From Acanthosepion esculentum (lineage: Eukaryota > Mollusca > Cephalopoda > Sepiida > Sepiidae), in NCBI GenBank assembly GCA_964036315.1, contig OZ038500.1, forward strand, positions 62,254,102 through 62,318,101: a stretch of DNA of 64,000 nucleotides, in the 5' to 3' direction. Positions 1-13,225 of the stretch are shown one piece after another. Every line of letters begins with the position of its first letter. The first letter of the stretch is position 1. The position numbers were made by a program, and so were the translations under genes. The notes below the pieces were generated by a model. That model did not search any database. It saw only the letters and a list, made by a program, of their open reading frames with translations, and was not told where the DNA came from.

Positions 1-3000
1 GAACAAAGTTGACTGAAAAGCAAGAACCTAAAAGAATGTTCAACAAGTGAGAAATGTAAATGAAGAAGATAACAACTGATATTGCATTTAAATTTTTAAA
101 GAACAAAGTTGACTGAAAAGCATGAACCTAAAAGAATGTTCAACAAGCGAGAAATGCAAATGAAGAAGATAACAACTGATATTGCATTTAAATTTTTATA
201 GAACAAAGTTGACTGAAAAGCAAGAACCTAAAAGAATGTTCAACAAGTGAGAAATGCAAATGAAGAAGATAACAACTGATATTGCATTTAAATTTTTAAA
301 GAACAAAGTTGACTGAAAAGCAAGAACCTAAAAGAATGTTCAACAAGTGAGAAATGCAAATGAAGAAGATAACAACTGATATTGCATTTAAATTTTTAAA
401 GAACAAAGTTGACTGAAAAGCAAGAACCTAAAAGAATGTTCAACTAGTGAGAAATGCAAATGAAGAAGATAACAACTGATATTGCATTTAAATTTTTAAA
501 GAACAAAGTTGACTGAAAAGCAAGAACCTAAAAGAATGTTCAACAAGTGAGAAATACAAATGAAGATAACAACTGATATTGCATTTAAATTTTTAAAGAA
601 CAAAGTTGACTGAAAAGCAAGAACCTAGAAGAATGTTCAACAAGCGAGAAATGCAAATGAAGAAGATAACAACTGATATTGCATTTAAATTTTTAAAGAA
701 CAAAGTTGACTGAAAAGCAAGAACCTAAAAGAATGTTCAACAAGTGAGAAATGTAAATGAAGAAGATAACAACTGATATTGCATTTAAATTTTTAAAGAA
801 CAAAGTTGACTGAAAAGCATGAACCTAAAAGAATGTTCAACAAGCGAGAAATGCAAATGAAGAAGATAACAACTGATATTGCATTTAAATTTTTAAAGAA
901 CAAAGTTGACTGAAAAGCAAGAACCTAAAAGAATGTTCAACAAGTGAGAAATGCAAATGAAGAAGATAACAACTGATATTGCATTTAAATTTTTAAAGAA
1001 CAAAGTTGACTGAAAAGCAAGAACCTAAAAGAATGTTCAACAAGTGAGAAATGCAAATGAAGAAGATAACAACTGATATTGCATTTAAATTTTTAAAGAA
1101 CAAAGTTGACTGAAAAGCAAGAACCTAAAAGAATGTTCAACTAGTGAGAAATGCAAATGAAGAAGATAAGAACTGATATTGCATTTAAATTTTTAAAGAA
1201 CAAAGTTGACTGAAAAGCAAGAACCTAAAAGAATGTTCAACAAGTGAGAAATGCAAATGAAGAAGATAACAACTGATATTGCATTTAAATTTTTAAAGAA
1301 CAAAGTTGACTGAAAAGCAAGAACCTAAAAGAATGTTCAACTAGTGAGAAATGCAAATGAAGAAGATAACATCTGATATTGCATTTAAATTTTTAAAGAA
1401 CAAAGTTGACTGAAAAGCAAGAACCTAAAAGAATGTTCAACTAGTGAGAAATGCAAATGAAGAAGATAACAACTGATATTGCATTTAAATTTTTAAAGAA
1501 CAAAGTTGACTGAAAAGCAAGAACCTAAAAGAATGTTCAACAAGTGAGAAATGCAAATGAAGAAGATAACAACTGATATTGCATTTAAATTTTTAAAGAA
1601 CAAAGTTGACTGAAAAGCAAGAACCTAAAAGAATGTTCAACAAGTGAGAAATGCAACTGAAGAAGATAACAACTGATATTGCATTTAAATTTTTAAAGAA
1701 CAAAGTTGACTGAAAAGCAAGAACCTAAAAGAATGTTCAACAAGTGAGAAATGCAAGTGAAGAAGATAACAACTGATATTGCATTTAAATTTTTAAAGAA
1801 CAAAGTTGACTGAAAAGCAAGAACCTAAAAGAATGTTCAACAAGTGAGAAATGCAACTGAAGAAGATAACAACTGATATTGCATTTAAATTTTTAAAGAA
1901 CAAATTTGACTGAAAAGCAAGAACCTAAAAGAATGTTCAACAAGTGAGAAATGCAAGTGAAGATAACAACTGATATTGCATTTAAATTTTTAAAGAACAA
2001 AGTTGACTGAAAAGCAAGAACCTAAAAGAATGTTCAACAAGTGAGAAATACAAATGAAGATAACAACTGATATTGCATTTAAATTTTTAAAGAACAAAGT
2101 TGACTGAAAAGCAAGAACCTAGAAGAATGTTCAACAAGCGAGAAATGCAAATGAAGAAGATAACAACTGATATTGCATTTAAATTTTTAAAGAACAAAGT
2201 TGACTGAAAAGCAAGAACCTAGAAGAATGTTCAACAAGCGAGAAATGCAAATGAAGAAGATAACAACTGATATTGCATTTAAATTTTTAAAGAACAAAGT
2301 TGACTGAAAAGCAAGAACCTAAAAGAATGTTCAACAAGTGAGAAATGTAAATGAAGAAGATAACAACTGATATTGCATTTAAATTTTTAAAGAACAAAGT
2401 TGACTGAAAAGCATGAACCTAAAAGAATGTTCAACAAGCGAGAAATGCAAATGAAGAAGATAACAACTGATATTGCATTTAAATTTTTATAGAACAAAGT
2501 TGACTGAAAAGCAAGAACCTAAAAGAATGTTCAACAAGTGAGAAATGCAAATGAAGAAGATAACAACTGATATTGCATTTAAATTTTTAAAGAACAAAGT
2601 TGACTGAAAAGCAAGAACCTAAAAGAATGTTCAACAAGTGAGAAATGCAAATGAAGAAGATAACAACTGATATTGCATTTAAATTTTTAAAGAACAAAGT
2701 TGACTGAAAAGCAAGAACCTAAAAGAATGTTCAACTAGTGAGAAATGCAAATGAAGAAGATAACAACTGATATTGCATTTAAATTTTTAAAGAACAAAGT
2801 TGACTGAAAAGCAAGAACCTAAAAGAATGTTCAACAAGTGAGAAATACAAATGAAGATAACAACTGATATTGCATTTAAATTTTTAAAGAACAAAGTTGA
2901 CTGAAAAGCAAGAACCTAGAAGAATGTTCAACAAGCGAGAAATGCAAATGAAGAAGATAACAACTGATATTGCATTTAAATTTTTAAAGAACAAAGTTGA

Positions 3001-6000
3001 CTGAAAAGCAAGAACCTAAAAGAATGTTCAACAAGTGAGAAATGTAAATGAAGAAGATAACAACTGATATTGCATTTAAATTTTTAAAGAACAAAGTTGA
3101 CTGAAAAGCATGAACCTAAAAGAATGTTCAACAAGCGAGAAATGCAAATGAAGAAGATAACAACTGATATTGCATTTAAATTTTTAAAGAACAAAGTTGA
3201 CTGAAAAGCAAGAACCTAAAAGAATGTTCAACAAGTGAGAAATGCAAATGAAGAAGATAACAACTGATATTGCATTTAAATTTTTAAAGAACAAAGTTGA
3301 CTGAAAAGCAAGAACCTAAAAGAATGTTCAACAAGTGAGAAATGCAAATGAAGAAGATAACAACTGATATTGCATTTAAATTTTTAAAGAACAAAGTTGA
3401 CTGAAAAGCAAGAACCTAAAAGAATGTTCAACTAGTGAGAAATGCAAATGAAGAAGATAAGAACTGATATTGCATTTAAATTTTTAAAGAACAAAGTTGA
3501 CTGAAAAGCAAGAACCTAAAAGAATGTTCAACAAGTGAGAAATGCAAATGAAGAAGATAACAACTGATATTGCATTTAAATTTTTAAAGAACAAAGTTGA
3601 CTGAAAAGCAAGAACCTAAAAGAATGTTCAACTAGTGAGAAATGCAAATGAAGAAGATAACATCTGATATTGCATTTAAATTTTTAAAGAACAAAGTTGA
3701 CTGAAAAGCAAGAACCTAAAAGAATGTTCAACTAGTGAGAAATGCAAATGAAGAAGATAACAACTGATATTGCATTTAAATTTTTAAAGAACAAAGTTGA
3801 CTGAAAAGCAAGAACCTAAAAGAATGTTCAACAAGTGAGAAATAAAAAATGAAGAAGATAACAACTGATATTGCATTTAAATTTTTAAAGAACAAAGTTG
3901 ACTGAAAAGCAAGAACCTAAAAGAATGTTCAACAAGTGAGAAATGCAAGTGAAGAAGATAACAACTGATATTGCATTTAAATTTTTAAAGAACAAAGTTG
4001 ACTGAAAAGCAAGAACCTAAAAGAATGTTCAACAAGTGAGAAATGCAAATGAAGAAGATAACAACTGATATTGCATTTAAATTTTTAAAGAACAAAGTTG
4101 ACTGAAAAGCAAGAACCTAAAAGAATGTTCAACAAGTGAGAAATGCAAATGAAGAAGATAACAACTGATATTGCATTTAAATTTTTAAAGAACAAAGTTG
4201 ACTGAAAAGCAAGAACCTAAAAGAATGTTCAACAAGTGAGAAATGCAAGTGAAGAAGATAACAACTGATATTGCATTTAAATTTTTAAAGAACAAAGTTG
4301 ACTGAAAAGCAAGAACCTAAAAGAATGTTCAACAAGTGAGAAATGCAAGTGAAGAAGATAACAACTGATATTGCATTTAAATTTTTAAAGAACAAAGTTG
4401 ACTGAAAAGCAAGAACCTAAAAGAATGTTCAACTAGTGAGAAATGCAAATGAAGAAGATAACAACTGATATTGCATTTAAATTTTTAAAGAACAAAGTTG
4501 ACTGAAAAGCATGAACCTAAAAGAATGTTCAACAAGCGAGAAATGCAAATGAAGAAGATAACAACTGATATTGCATTTAAATTTTTAAAGAACAAAGTTG
4601 ACTGAAAAGCAAGAACCTAAAAGAATGTTCAACAAGTGAGAAATGCAAATGAAGAAGATAACAACTGATATTGCATTTAAATTTTTAAAGAACAAAGTTG
4701 ACTGAAAAGCAAGAACCTAAAAGAATGTTCAACTAGTGAGAAATGCAAATGAAGAAGATAAGAACTGATATTGCATTTAAATTTTTAAAGAACAAAGTTG
4801 ACTGAAAAGCAAGAACCTAAAAGAATGTTCAACAAGTGAGAAATGCAAATGAAGAAGATAACAACTGATATTGCATTTAAATTTTTAAAGAACAAAGTTG
4901 ACTGAAAAGCAAGAACCTAAAAGAATGTTCAACTAGTGAGAAATGCAAATGAAGAAGATAACAACTGATATTGCATTTAAATTTTTAAAGAACAAAGTTG
5001 ACTGAAAAGCAAGAACCTAAAAGAATGTTCAACAAGTGAGAAATGCAAGTGAAGAAGATAACAACTGATATTGCATTTAAATTTTTAAAGAACAAAGTTG
5101 ACTGAAAAGCAAGAACCTAAAAGAATGTTCAACAAGTGAGAAATGCAAATGAAGAAGATAACAACTGATATTGCATTTAAATTTTTATAGAACAAAGTTG
5201 ACTGAAAAGCAAGAACCTAAAAGAATGTTCAACAAGTGAGAAATGCAACTGAAGAAGATAACAACTGATATTGCATTTAAATTTTTAAAGAACAAAGTTG
5301 ACTGAAAAGCAAGAACCTAGAAGAATGTTCAACAAGCGAGAAATGCAAATGAAGAAGATAACAACTGATATTGCATTTAAATTTTTAAAGAACAAATTTG
5401 ACTGAAAAGCAAGAACCTAGAAGAATGTTCAACAAGCGAGAAATGCAAATGAAGAAGATAACAACTGATATTGCATTTAAATTTTTAAAGAACAAAGTTG
5501 ACTGAAAAGCAAGAACCTAAAAGAATGTTCAACAAGTGAGAAATACAAATGAAGATAACAACTGATATTGCATTTAAATTTTTAAAGAACAAAGTTGACT
5601 GAAAAGCAAGAACCTAGAAGAATGTTCAACAAGCGAGAAATGCAAATGAAGAAGATAACAACTGATATTGCATTTAAATTTTTAAAGAACAAAGTTGACT
5701 GAAAAGCAAGAACCTAAAAGAATGTTCAACAAGTGAGAAATGCAAATGAAGAAGATAACAACTGATATTGCATTTAAATTTTTAAAGAACAAATTTTACT
5801 GAAAAGCAAGAACCTAGAAGAATGTTCAACAAGCGAGAAATGCAAATGAAGAAGATAACTGATATTGCATTTAAATTTTTAAAGAACAAAGTTGACTGAA
5901 AAGCAAGAACCTAAAAGAATGTTCAACAAGCGAGAAATGCAAATGTAGAAGATAACAACTGATATTGCATTTAAATTTTTAAAGAACAAAGTTGACTGAA

Positions 6001-7747
6001 AAGCAAGAACCTAAAAGAATGTTCAACAAGTGAGAAATGCAAATGAAGAAGATAACAACTGATATTGCATTTAAATTTTTAAAGAACAAAGTTGACTGAA
6101 AAGCAAGAACCTAAAAGAATGTTCAACTAGTGAGAAATGCAAATGAAGAAGATAACAACTGATATTGCATTTAAATTTTTAAAGAACAAAGTTGACTGAA
6201 AAGCAAGAACCTAAAAGAATGTTCAACTAGTGAGAAATGCAAATGAAGAAGATAACAACTGATATTGCATTTAAATTTTTAAAGAACAAAGTTGACTGAA
6301 AAGCAAGAACCTAAAAGAATGTTCAACAAGTGAGAAATGCAAATGAAGAAGATAACAACTGATATTGCATTTAAATTTTTAAAGAACAAAGTTGACTGAA
6401 AAGCAAGAACCTAAAAGAATGTTCAACAAGTGAGAAATGCAAGTGAAGAAGATAACAACTGATATTGCATTTAAATTTTTAAAGAACAAAGTTGACTGAA
6501 AAGCAAGAACCTAAAAGAATGTTCAACAAGCGAGAAATGCAAATGAAGAAGATAACAACTGATATTGCATTTAAATTTTTAAAGAACAAAGTTGACTGAA
6601 AAGCAAGAACCTAAAAGAATGTTCAACAAGTGAGAAATGCAAGTGAAGAAGATAACAACTGATATTGCATTTAAATTTTTAAAGAACAAAGTTGACTGAA
6701 AAGCAAGAACCTAAAAGAATGTTCAACAAGTGAGAAATACAAATGAAGATAACAACTGATATTGCATTTAAATTTTTAAAGAACAAAGTTGACTGAAAAG
6801 CAAGAACCTAGAAGAATGTTCAACAAGCGAGAAATGCAAATGAAGAAGATAACAACTGATATTGCATTTAAATTTTTAAAGAACAAAGTTGACTGAAAAG
6901 CAAGAACCTAGAAGAATGTTCAACAAGCGAGAAATGCAAATGAAGAAGATAACAACTGATATTGCATTTAAATTTTTAAAGAACAAAGTTGACTGAAAAG
7001 CAAGAACCTAGAAGAATGTTCAACAAGCGAGAAATGCAAATGAAGAAGATAACAACTGATATTGCATTTAAATTTTTAAAGAACAAAGTTGACTGAAAAG
7101 CAAGAACCTAGAAGAATGTTCAACAAGCGAGAAATGCAAATGAAGAAGATAACAACTGATATTGCATTTAAATTTTTAAAGAACAAAGTTGACTGAAAAG
7201 CAAGAACCTAAAAGAATGTTCAACTAGTGAGAAATGCAAATGAAGAAGATAACAACTGATATTGCATTTAAATTTTTAAAGAACAAAGTTGACTGAAAAG
7301 CAAGAACCTAAAAGAATGTTCAACAAGTGAGAAATGCAAATGAAGAAGATAACAACTGATATTGCATTTAAATTTTTAAAGAACAAAGTTGACTGAAAAG
7401 CAAGAACCTAAAAGAATGTTCAACAAGTGAGAAATGCAAGTGAAGAAGATAACAACTGATATTGCATTTAAATTTTTAAAGAACAAAGTTGACTGAAAAG
7501 CAAGAACCTAAAAGAATGTTCAACAAGTGAGAAATGCAAATGAAGAAGATAACAACTGATATTGCATTTAAATTTTTATAGAACAAAGTTGACTGAAAAG
7601 CAAGAACCTAAAAGAATGTTCAACAAGCGAGAAATGCAAATGAAGAAGATAACAACAGATATTGCATTTAAATTTTTAAAGAACAAAGTTGACTGAAAAG
7701 CAAGAACCTAGAAGAATGTTCCACAAGCAAGAAATGCAAGTGAAGAA
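1..7747. repeat. 100-bp satellite array with higher-order repeat
   Basis: About 78 head-to-tail copies of a 100-bp monomer that begins GAACAAAGTTGACTGAAAAG and ends TTTAAATTTTTAAA; the typical copy is about 28% G+C and A-rich on the plus strand. Most monomers are exactly 100 bp. A 97-bp class lacks a GAA triplet (units at 501, 1898, 1995, 2792, 5490, 6684), one at 5787 lacks a different triplet, and one at 3789 is 101 bp. Recurrent variant sites define subtypes: CATGAA or CAAGAA, AAGCGAG or AAGTGAG, CTAGTGAG, CTAGAAG. The order of subtypes in 1-1497 recurs in 2292-3788. The array is cut by the left window edge and its last monomer decays near 7747. There is no reading frame of 60 codons and there are no unique spacers. 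Confidence 0.98.
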
Positions 7748-8023
7748 ATGTTTAGCATAGAAGTTACAGTTACATCTAGACATTTCAACTGTAAAATGAT
7801 GAAATCTAGCTATCAATCTTGTACTGTGCTTAAATTCATAAAGCCAAGATACCAAAGAGGAAAACTCTGAATAATTACCATGAAAATATTTACTAAAATA
7901 CACTGGGAAGCAACTGAGATATCAGGACTGCTAACGTTGCAAATTCTTCTTTGGATGTTATCAAGAATCTCTAAATACAGAGCAGAAGCACCAATCCCGA
8001 TATGCTAGCAATAGCCAATGCAT
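7748..8023 (-). pseudogene. LINE reverse transcriptase C-terminal relic
   Basis: Translation of the minus strand matches the C-terminal part of the retrotransposon at 44829-46400. It carries the equivalents of CxIWSGAP, the DNIQRRICNV region, the YKYFHGN block (here VNIFMVI), YEFKHSTRLIARFHHFTVE and the terminal LWN box. An in-frame TAG near 7998 and a short internal deletion (the LQLLSHRCD region is missing) show it is dead. It directly abuts the satellite. Recognisable similarity fades near 8023. Being truncated on both sides, it cannot encode a functional protein; the family assignment rests on similarity to the larger copy in this window. Confidence 0.85.
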
Positions 8024-8099
8024 GAATATGAAATTATTAGCAAGGCTCATAAAATATTCCAAAATTGAAAAGTGGCCCTCACCTGACAAACCCAACAAT

Positions 8100-8100
<1 letters not shown>

Positions 8101-8138
<38 letters not shown>
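8101..8138. repeat. (TA)n(GT)n microsatellite
   Basis: A short TA run followed by a GT run lies between the LINE relic and the PLE. The flanking 8024-8254 contains nothing else I recognise. Confidence 0.95.
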
Positions 8139-8254
8139 TTTCTACACACTAACTCTGTCACAACTACAGTCAAAATGAATTTTTCTCAACATAAAATTTG
8201 TCACATCCACATCTAAAACAATACAAGATGAATACAAAAAACAATAAGCCAAAA

Positions 8255-9352
8255 CTTGAGGGAGGAATTTACTTTATTACCTGTAATGATTGTCACAAAG
8301 ACTACACATCACGCATATATCGATAGGATGAGGGCTTAGCAATGGGCTCACCATTATCACCAGCAATGGCGAATATATACATGGAATACTTTGAGGAAAT
8401 GTTATTAGAATCTATACCTCTAAAGCCAACTATATGGTTAAGGTACGTAGATGACACCTTCATACTCTGGCCACACCAGGATGATGTTCAGGTTCTACTG
8501 GACCATGTAAATTCAATAAGACCTTTGATACAGTTCACAATGGAGAAAGAGAGTAACAACACACTCCCATTCCTGGATGTTCTAATATCTTGAACAGAGC
8601 CTGGGTTCAAGACATCCGTATACCGTAAACCAACATTCACTGGACAGTACCTCAATTTCAACTCCCACCATCCATACAGCGTAAAGAAAGGGATCGTCTG
8701 CTGCTTACAACACCGATCAAAAGTCATAAGGGGCGACCCAGAGACATTAGATAAAGAATTGGTCAGTATAAGCAATACTCTACAACGTAACAACTACCAT
8801 GGGTACATGGCAGCAGCCCCAATAAACCGGGATAGGCAGGTACAAGAGGAGGACAGCAACACTCAGAAAACTATTTGCCTGCCTTATGTGAAGGGGTTAT
8901 CAGAGAAAATACAAAGGATCTGTGGTCCATATAACATCAGGACAACCTTCAAAAGCTTGACGACACTTCACAGATATCTCTCCCGAGTAAGACTCCCCCC
9001 CATAGAGGAGAACATGACTAAAGACTGTGTGTACGCTATCCCATGCAGCTGAAGAAAGAAATATAAAGGGGAAACAGGCCGCCCCCTTAAGGTAAGGCTT
9101 CAAGAACACCAGGAAGCTGTAACATGGGGGGTGGGGATCAAGCATGACTGACCACATATGGAGAAAGATGGGAGTTCACCACCCTCTGTGGGATCAGGTT
9201 GAGATCATAGACAAAGAACACCATTGGAAAATTCGTAAACTTAAGGAATCTGCACATATGCTAGGCCACAAAAATCTCCTCAGCCGACCAAGCATAGAAA
9301 TGAATACAATATGGGAACCAGTAATAAGGAGTGCCAGAGAAAAGCAATAATA
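8255..9352 (+). pseudogene. Penelope-like element (lineage A): RT + GIY-YIG, broken
   Basis: PLEs encode one protein with a reverse transcriptase followed by a GIY-YIG endonuclease. Here the reading frame starts 5'-truncated near 8255, reaches EGLAMGSPLSP (RT core) at about 8330-8362 and YVDDTF (catalytic YxDD) at about 8444-8461, then the FLDVLIS block. A TGA at 8591-8593 interrupts it, but the same frame continues through VYRKPTFTGQYLNF to a cysteine-containing YAIPCS segment. A second TGA follows at 9050-9052, just before KYKGETGRPLKVRLQEH, which is the GIY-YIG core. A frameshift near 9140 moves the frame to 9144-9350, which ends SAREKQ. Upstream there is also an in-frame TAG at 8324-8326. 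The N-terminal part of the RT is missing, so this copy is inactive. Related C-termini lie at 16977-17198 (minus) and about 58100-58260 (plus). Confidence 0.92.
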
Positions 9353-9483
9353 ACAACGAAAATTGCAATATGATCTCTGGTAAAAACATGCAATGATAAC
9401 AGCAAAAATTGCAATATGAGCACTGGTAAAAAAAGGTTGCTGAAGACATTAGGTTTATAATACCCAGAAATTCATACCCAGAT

Positions 9484-9553
9484 GTCCTCAAGGACACATG
9501 GCACAGTGGATAAAAGCGTTAGTTAGATCCAAAGAGTGTGAATTCAATACCCT
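9484..9553 (+). other. tRNA-like promoter sequence in PLE-A 3' region
   Basis: TGGCACAGTGG at 9499-9509 fits the RNA polymerase III A-box consensus, and GAATTCAATACC near 9540-9552 resembles a B box at tRNA-like spacing. The segment lies between the PLE stop codon and the hammerhead-like core. The same block occurs at the same relative place in the copies at 16768-16833 (minus) and 58340-58406 (plus). A tRNA-derived SINE carried in the PLE 3' region is the likeliest origin; transcription by Pol III is not shown. Confidence 0.6.
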
Positions 9554-9679
9554 GTTAAGGCAGTGGAGAACTTTCAGAGGGAAATTAACAGGAGATAACT
9601 GATAACTGACATCCATTAAACATGGCATGTGGAACTAGAACAGTCTACCCCAGTGAGTGTAATAAAGCATTCAGTTCGA

Positions 9680-9745
9680 CATTCCAACCACCTGAAGAAG
9701 GCCGAAGTGTACAAGGCCAAAACGTAATAAATATGGCAACAAAAA
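9680..9745 (+). ncRNA. Hammerhead-ribozyme-like core, PLE-A 3' end
   Basis: CTGAAGA (9692-9698) is followed by a possible helix II made by GGCC (9700-9703) and GGCC (9715-9718), then AAAACG where the hammerhead consensus has GAAA. Hammerhead motifs are known in PLE terminal repeats. This copy has lost the G of the GAAA box, and one extra A sits between CTGAAGA and the stem, so it is probably inactive. I could not settle helices I and III. Confidence 0.5.
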
Positions 9746-9769
9746 TGAGGACAGTAGTCTGAATAATGT

Positions 9770-9850
9770 AAATAGTGTAGTATCCTTATTGTTAATTTCA
9801 TCCAATGTTTTTTTTCTGTTGCCATAGCAGGATATGACAACACAACTATG
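9770..9850. repeat. Dispersed repeat, inverted partner of 54787-54866
   Basis: About 80 bp nearly identical to the reverse complement of 54787-54866, including AGGATATGACAACACAAC. No coding capacity. It directly follows the PLE-A 3' end here, so it may be a PLE-associated terminal sequence. Confidence 0.8.
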
Positions 9851-10104
9851 AAATTCAAATACACTATTGTTCAGGGATCAGAGCCACTTTTAGTGGCAGG
9901 ATAAACTTTTTTTACAGTAAATGAAGTCACATACAGAGTGATAAAGCTTAAGAGGAAAGACCAAATTTTAATTTTTTAATCCTTTCTAGGATGTTGAAAA
10001 TTTTGGTTAAAAATCTTGTTTTTCTTGCATCAGTGGACATCGTATATGCCATTAAATTTGTAAAGAAAAGAATGGATTTTTTATTTATTAATCCAACAGA
10101 TTTT

Positions 10105-10382
10105 TAGTACTTTAACGTTATTTTTAGTGGATACTCAGACTTGAATAGTCACTCCATTTATTTAAAGGCGCTATTCAACTTTGCTTGATCATCAACGCCA
10201 AGAGGCCAAAGCACATCAGATCTAATGATGGTTTCCCCTAGGGGAAGGCAGGTTTGAATCCTGCTGGAGTGTGTATATTTTTCTCTAATAAGATGAAAAT
10301 AAATAAATATACTGTTTTAAAAAAATAAACAGAACATCTACTCAAATGCAAGTAACCACTAAAAATAGCATTTACATGATAA
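10105..10382. mobile_element. Non-autonomous TIR element (TAGTGGATAC family)
   Basis: Terminal inverted repeats are visible: GTTATTTTTAGTGGATACTC near the left end and GTAACCACTAAAAATAGC near the right end. The interior holds a tRNA T-arm-like GCAGGTTTGAATCCTGC (about 10244-10260). A second member with better TIRs is at 26583-26801, and a partial copy of the interior and right end is at about 30430-30635. There is no transposase; boundaries are approximate. Confidence 0.65.
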
Positions 10383-10675
10383 AAATACTTGTGATGACAT
10401 TTTCAACCATACTTTAGAATAATCACAAGTTAAATTAATGAAAATATGCATTTTAATCTTTGAATCAATTATTCACCTTAAAGTTGCTTGAATGAAACAA
10501 AAACCATGTCAGAACTATAAATTCTAAAACAAGAAAATGACATGAAACAAAAATAAACATGGTATTAACTTTGTTAGATATTTAACTGCTCCATACCTCG
10601 AGGAGCGCCCAAACAGAAAATAAAGAGGTACTCAGTAACAAGAAGAGAGGTTTCCAAATAATTTTATTACATGTA

Positions 10676-10859
10676 CAGTAACCCGGATATAAGAGAAACC
10701 CGGGTATAAGAGAGATTTTATCTGGTCCCAAATTAGAGCCTGTGTTAATAAAACAAAATAGACCAAACCCGGATATAAGAGAAACCTGGATATAAGAGAA
10801 ACCTGGATATAAGAGACTTCTTCTCTGGTCCCGACAACTCTCTTATATCCGGGTTACAC
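10676..10859. mobile_element. Tigger/pogo-like MITE with iterated terminal motif
   Basis: The left end, CAGTAACCCGGATATAAGAG, is matched by the inverted right end (GTGTAACCCGGATATAAGAG). TA dinucleotides flank both ends, as expected for a Tc1/mariner/pogo-type insertion. The motif GGATATAAGAGA or a close variant occurs about six times inside and at the ends, suggesting repeated transposase-binding sites. At about 184 bp with no coding sequence it is non-autonomous. The superfamily is inferred from the TA target site and TIR style only. Confidence 0.75.
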
Positions 10860-11484
10860 TATCATAAAATAAAACAAAAGATACAACATACAATAGGTTA
10901 TTATTCACAAGATGTCTGTGCCCTTGTGGGATTTCTCTACCTCTCGACAATGGGGTAGGGTGCTCAGTTATGTGGGTGAAGTTGACCTTTTTTTTATATT
11001 GACTTCTCAGTACTGTGTCTGGTCCTTGTCACTGTCAAATTCTCTCTGTCTCTAGGAGAGTCCGAGATGTGGGGGCAGAGGTCATGTGACTGTTTGGAAT
11101 GGGAGTTTATGAGATCCAAAAATAGATCTTGTAGGGCAGTGTATCTCTACAACTTATTTTATTGATTAGAAATGAAGTCATGATCGTTATGCTGACTTAT
11201 TTTGTAATAAATATACATTTCTATGATTAGAGAAGTACCTAGGAAAAAAAACATTGACTCTTAAAAATGAGTTGTTTAACAGCAGACAGGGTTAGTGTGT
11301 ACTACCCACGAATCACCCAATCAGGGAGAGCTTGATTGGGGGCATCAGGCAGTGCCTTGTGAATCTCACTATCTTATCAACATTTGCTTTATTCTACAAA
11401 CATTTACAAATTAAACTAAGTACAATAGACAAAAAAAAATTAACAGATTATCACATCATGAATTTGTTTTGCTAATGCTTGTGG
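10860..11484. other. Unassigned intergenic DNA
   Basis: No reading frame, RNA gene or repeat that I can support. It is slightly richer in G+C near 10910-11100 than its surroundings. Confidence 0.6.
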
Positions 11485-11795
11485 AGGCATAGTGGAGTAA
11501 TAGATAGTGGCTCGGATTGAGAAATCGGAGAACAGGGTTCAAATTTCAGTGGAATCCATTACATTCACTTACGTGCTAATACCCTTGGAGATTAGTATGA
11601 ATCCTCTTCTTCTCCCACAGCTATGAATAAATAGCAGGAGAGACCGCGTTCTATAGCCTTGGATGGCAACTGGTCTACCACAGAAAGAAATGGCAACCTA
11701 CTGTGGGGAAAAAATCTGCCTTGTCAGTCATGTATCGAAAGATACATGATTGCCTAAGCATGTATCACGCATGGCACATAAGTGACTTAATGCTT
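11485..11795 (+). mobile_element. tRNA-derived SINE (family 1)
   Basis: A tRNA-like head, with the A-box region at GTGGAGTAATAGATAG and the B box at GGTTCAAATTTC, is followed by a body shared with 59745-60050 (minus, about full length) and 34185-34336 (minus, partial). The body includes the hairpin GTATCGAAAGATACATGA and the block GAATCCTCTTCTTCTCC. Length of about 300 bp and a conserved central domain fit the SINEs described from cephalopods; the exact family name is not asserted. Confidence 0.85.
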
Positions 11796-12734
11796 GAATA
11801 CTACCATATGAAAATTGAGATATAGTAGAGTGGGGGGTGCATATCATAGATTTGGGGAGGGCATTGCACTGGTCCTGACAGCAGGGTTAGGGTAAACATT
11901 TCATACACTTCATTTACAATATCAAAAAAAATTAAATTAAATTTACTGAATCTAATTATATAAAATAGTTACTATATTCTTAATACTTTATATAATCCAA
12001 AAATATCACAATGATAAAATCAGTCAAGAATTATTTTTAACTGTTTATACTGGGACTCATGCATGCAATTACAATTCATAATAATATTTTAAATTTTGAA
12101 ATCATATTTATTTTTGGCATATGAATTTTTTGAAACTGTTTCTCAATCTTTGACTGTCTTTCAGTCATTCCACCTCACCTGCTATCCCCTTCCGCCTCAC
12201 CTGCTATCCCCTTCTGCCACACATCTGAGGCTTGATGCACTTTTTGGGAACCACTGGTCTAGTTATTAGCTGAATTTTGATATGATTTTTTCAATGTGCA
12301 ATATTTGCTTTATTTGAATAATATTCACCCCTAAATCGAGTGGATTTACAAGGAAGGAAATTATGTTGAAAAATTAATAATCTGGGTCATATTATTATAT
12401 ACATGTGAATTTAATAAGCTGAGTCACGTACATTTATATAACAAACTGAATTTATTTTTTCACGTTTTTCTTTTCTTTCTGCTTTATAGAAGATCCAACT
12501 CCATCGGTAAGCCATGTGTGGTATTCAATCGTTTTGGGGTTTTTTTGTTCCTGCATTCCTGCTTTTTTCTGAAATTCTCTTTTGATATTATAAGCTTTGG
12601 CCAACTAACAATGACTTCTTTGAATTCAGACCTTTTTAGGTTACATTTCTCTTCTGTATAATCGCTTCTGCTTCATTCCCCACACTCACCCTTTTTACCT
12701 CCTCAACAGTTTTTGTCTTCCAGAAAGAAAATTA
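11796..12734. other. Unassigned DNA with a possible hAT-type end
   Basis: Near 12235-12260 the sequence TTTTTGGGAACCACTGGTC reads, on the opposite strand, like the CAGTGGTTCCCAAA ends of hAT-superfamily elements. A short direct repeat (CACCTGCTATCCCCTTC) sits at about 12176-12213. I found no left partner with certainty. The rest is AT-rich with no feature. Confidence 0.35.
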
Positions 12735-12746
12735 ACTATTTTCTGC

Positions 12747-12826
<80 letters not shown>

Positions 12827-13040
12827 TTTTGAATTGGACATAGTCCAACAATTTATTAAAGACATTTTTGATATGTTTAACGTTCTTTTTATAGATACAA
12901 GTATTTTAAGTAAATGCTCTGTTCATAATAAACAGTATTAAATAACATTTACCGGCCTGAATGTCCGAGAAATTTTCATAGAAAATTTTCGTTCTCCGAC
13001 AGGTATCTTTAAAAAGAAAGTTAAACATATCAAAAATGTC

Positions 13041-13100
<60 letters not shown>

Positions 13101-13164
13101 GTGGGGTGGGGTGTAAAATTTCAGATATAACTAAAAATATCTGTAAAAGGACAATACGAAGACA

Positions 13165-13225
13165 AAAGAAAAACTTATCTTAGCCGACATGTTTTGTCCT
13201 CTGATAAGACTTTATCAAGGAAAAT
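13165..13225 (-). ncRNA. Degenerate hammerhead-like core
   Basis: Read on the minus strand: TTGATAA (13212-13218), a possible helix II formed by AGTC and GGAC around TTATCAGA, AAAAC in place of GAAAC, then ATGTC followed by GGC. A GTC in this place matches the NUH cleavage triplet. Deviations are T instead of C at core position 3, A at position 8 and A for G in the GAAA box. It is flanked on both sides by (TA)n tracts. Activity is unlikely. Confidence 0.35.
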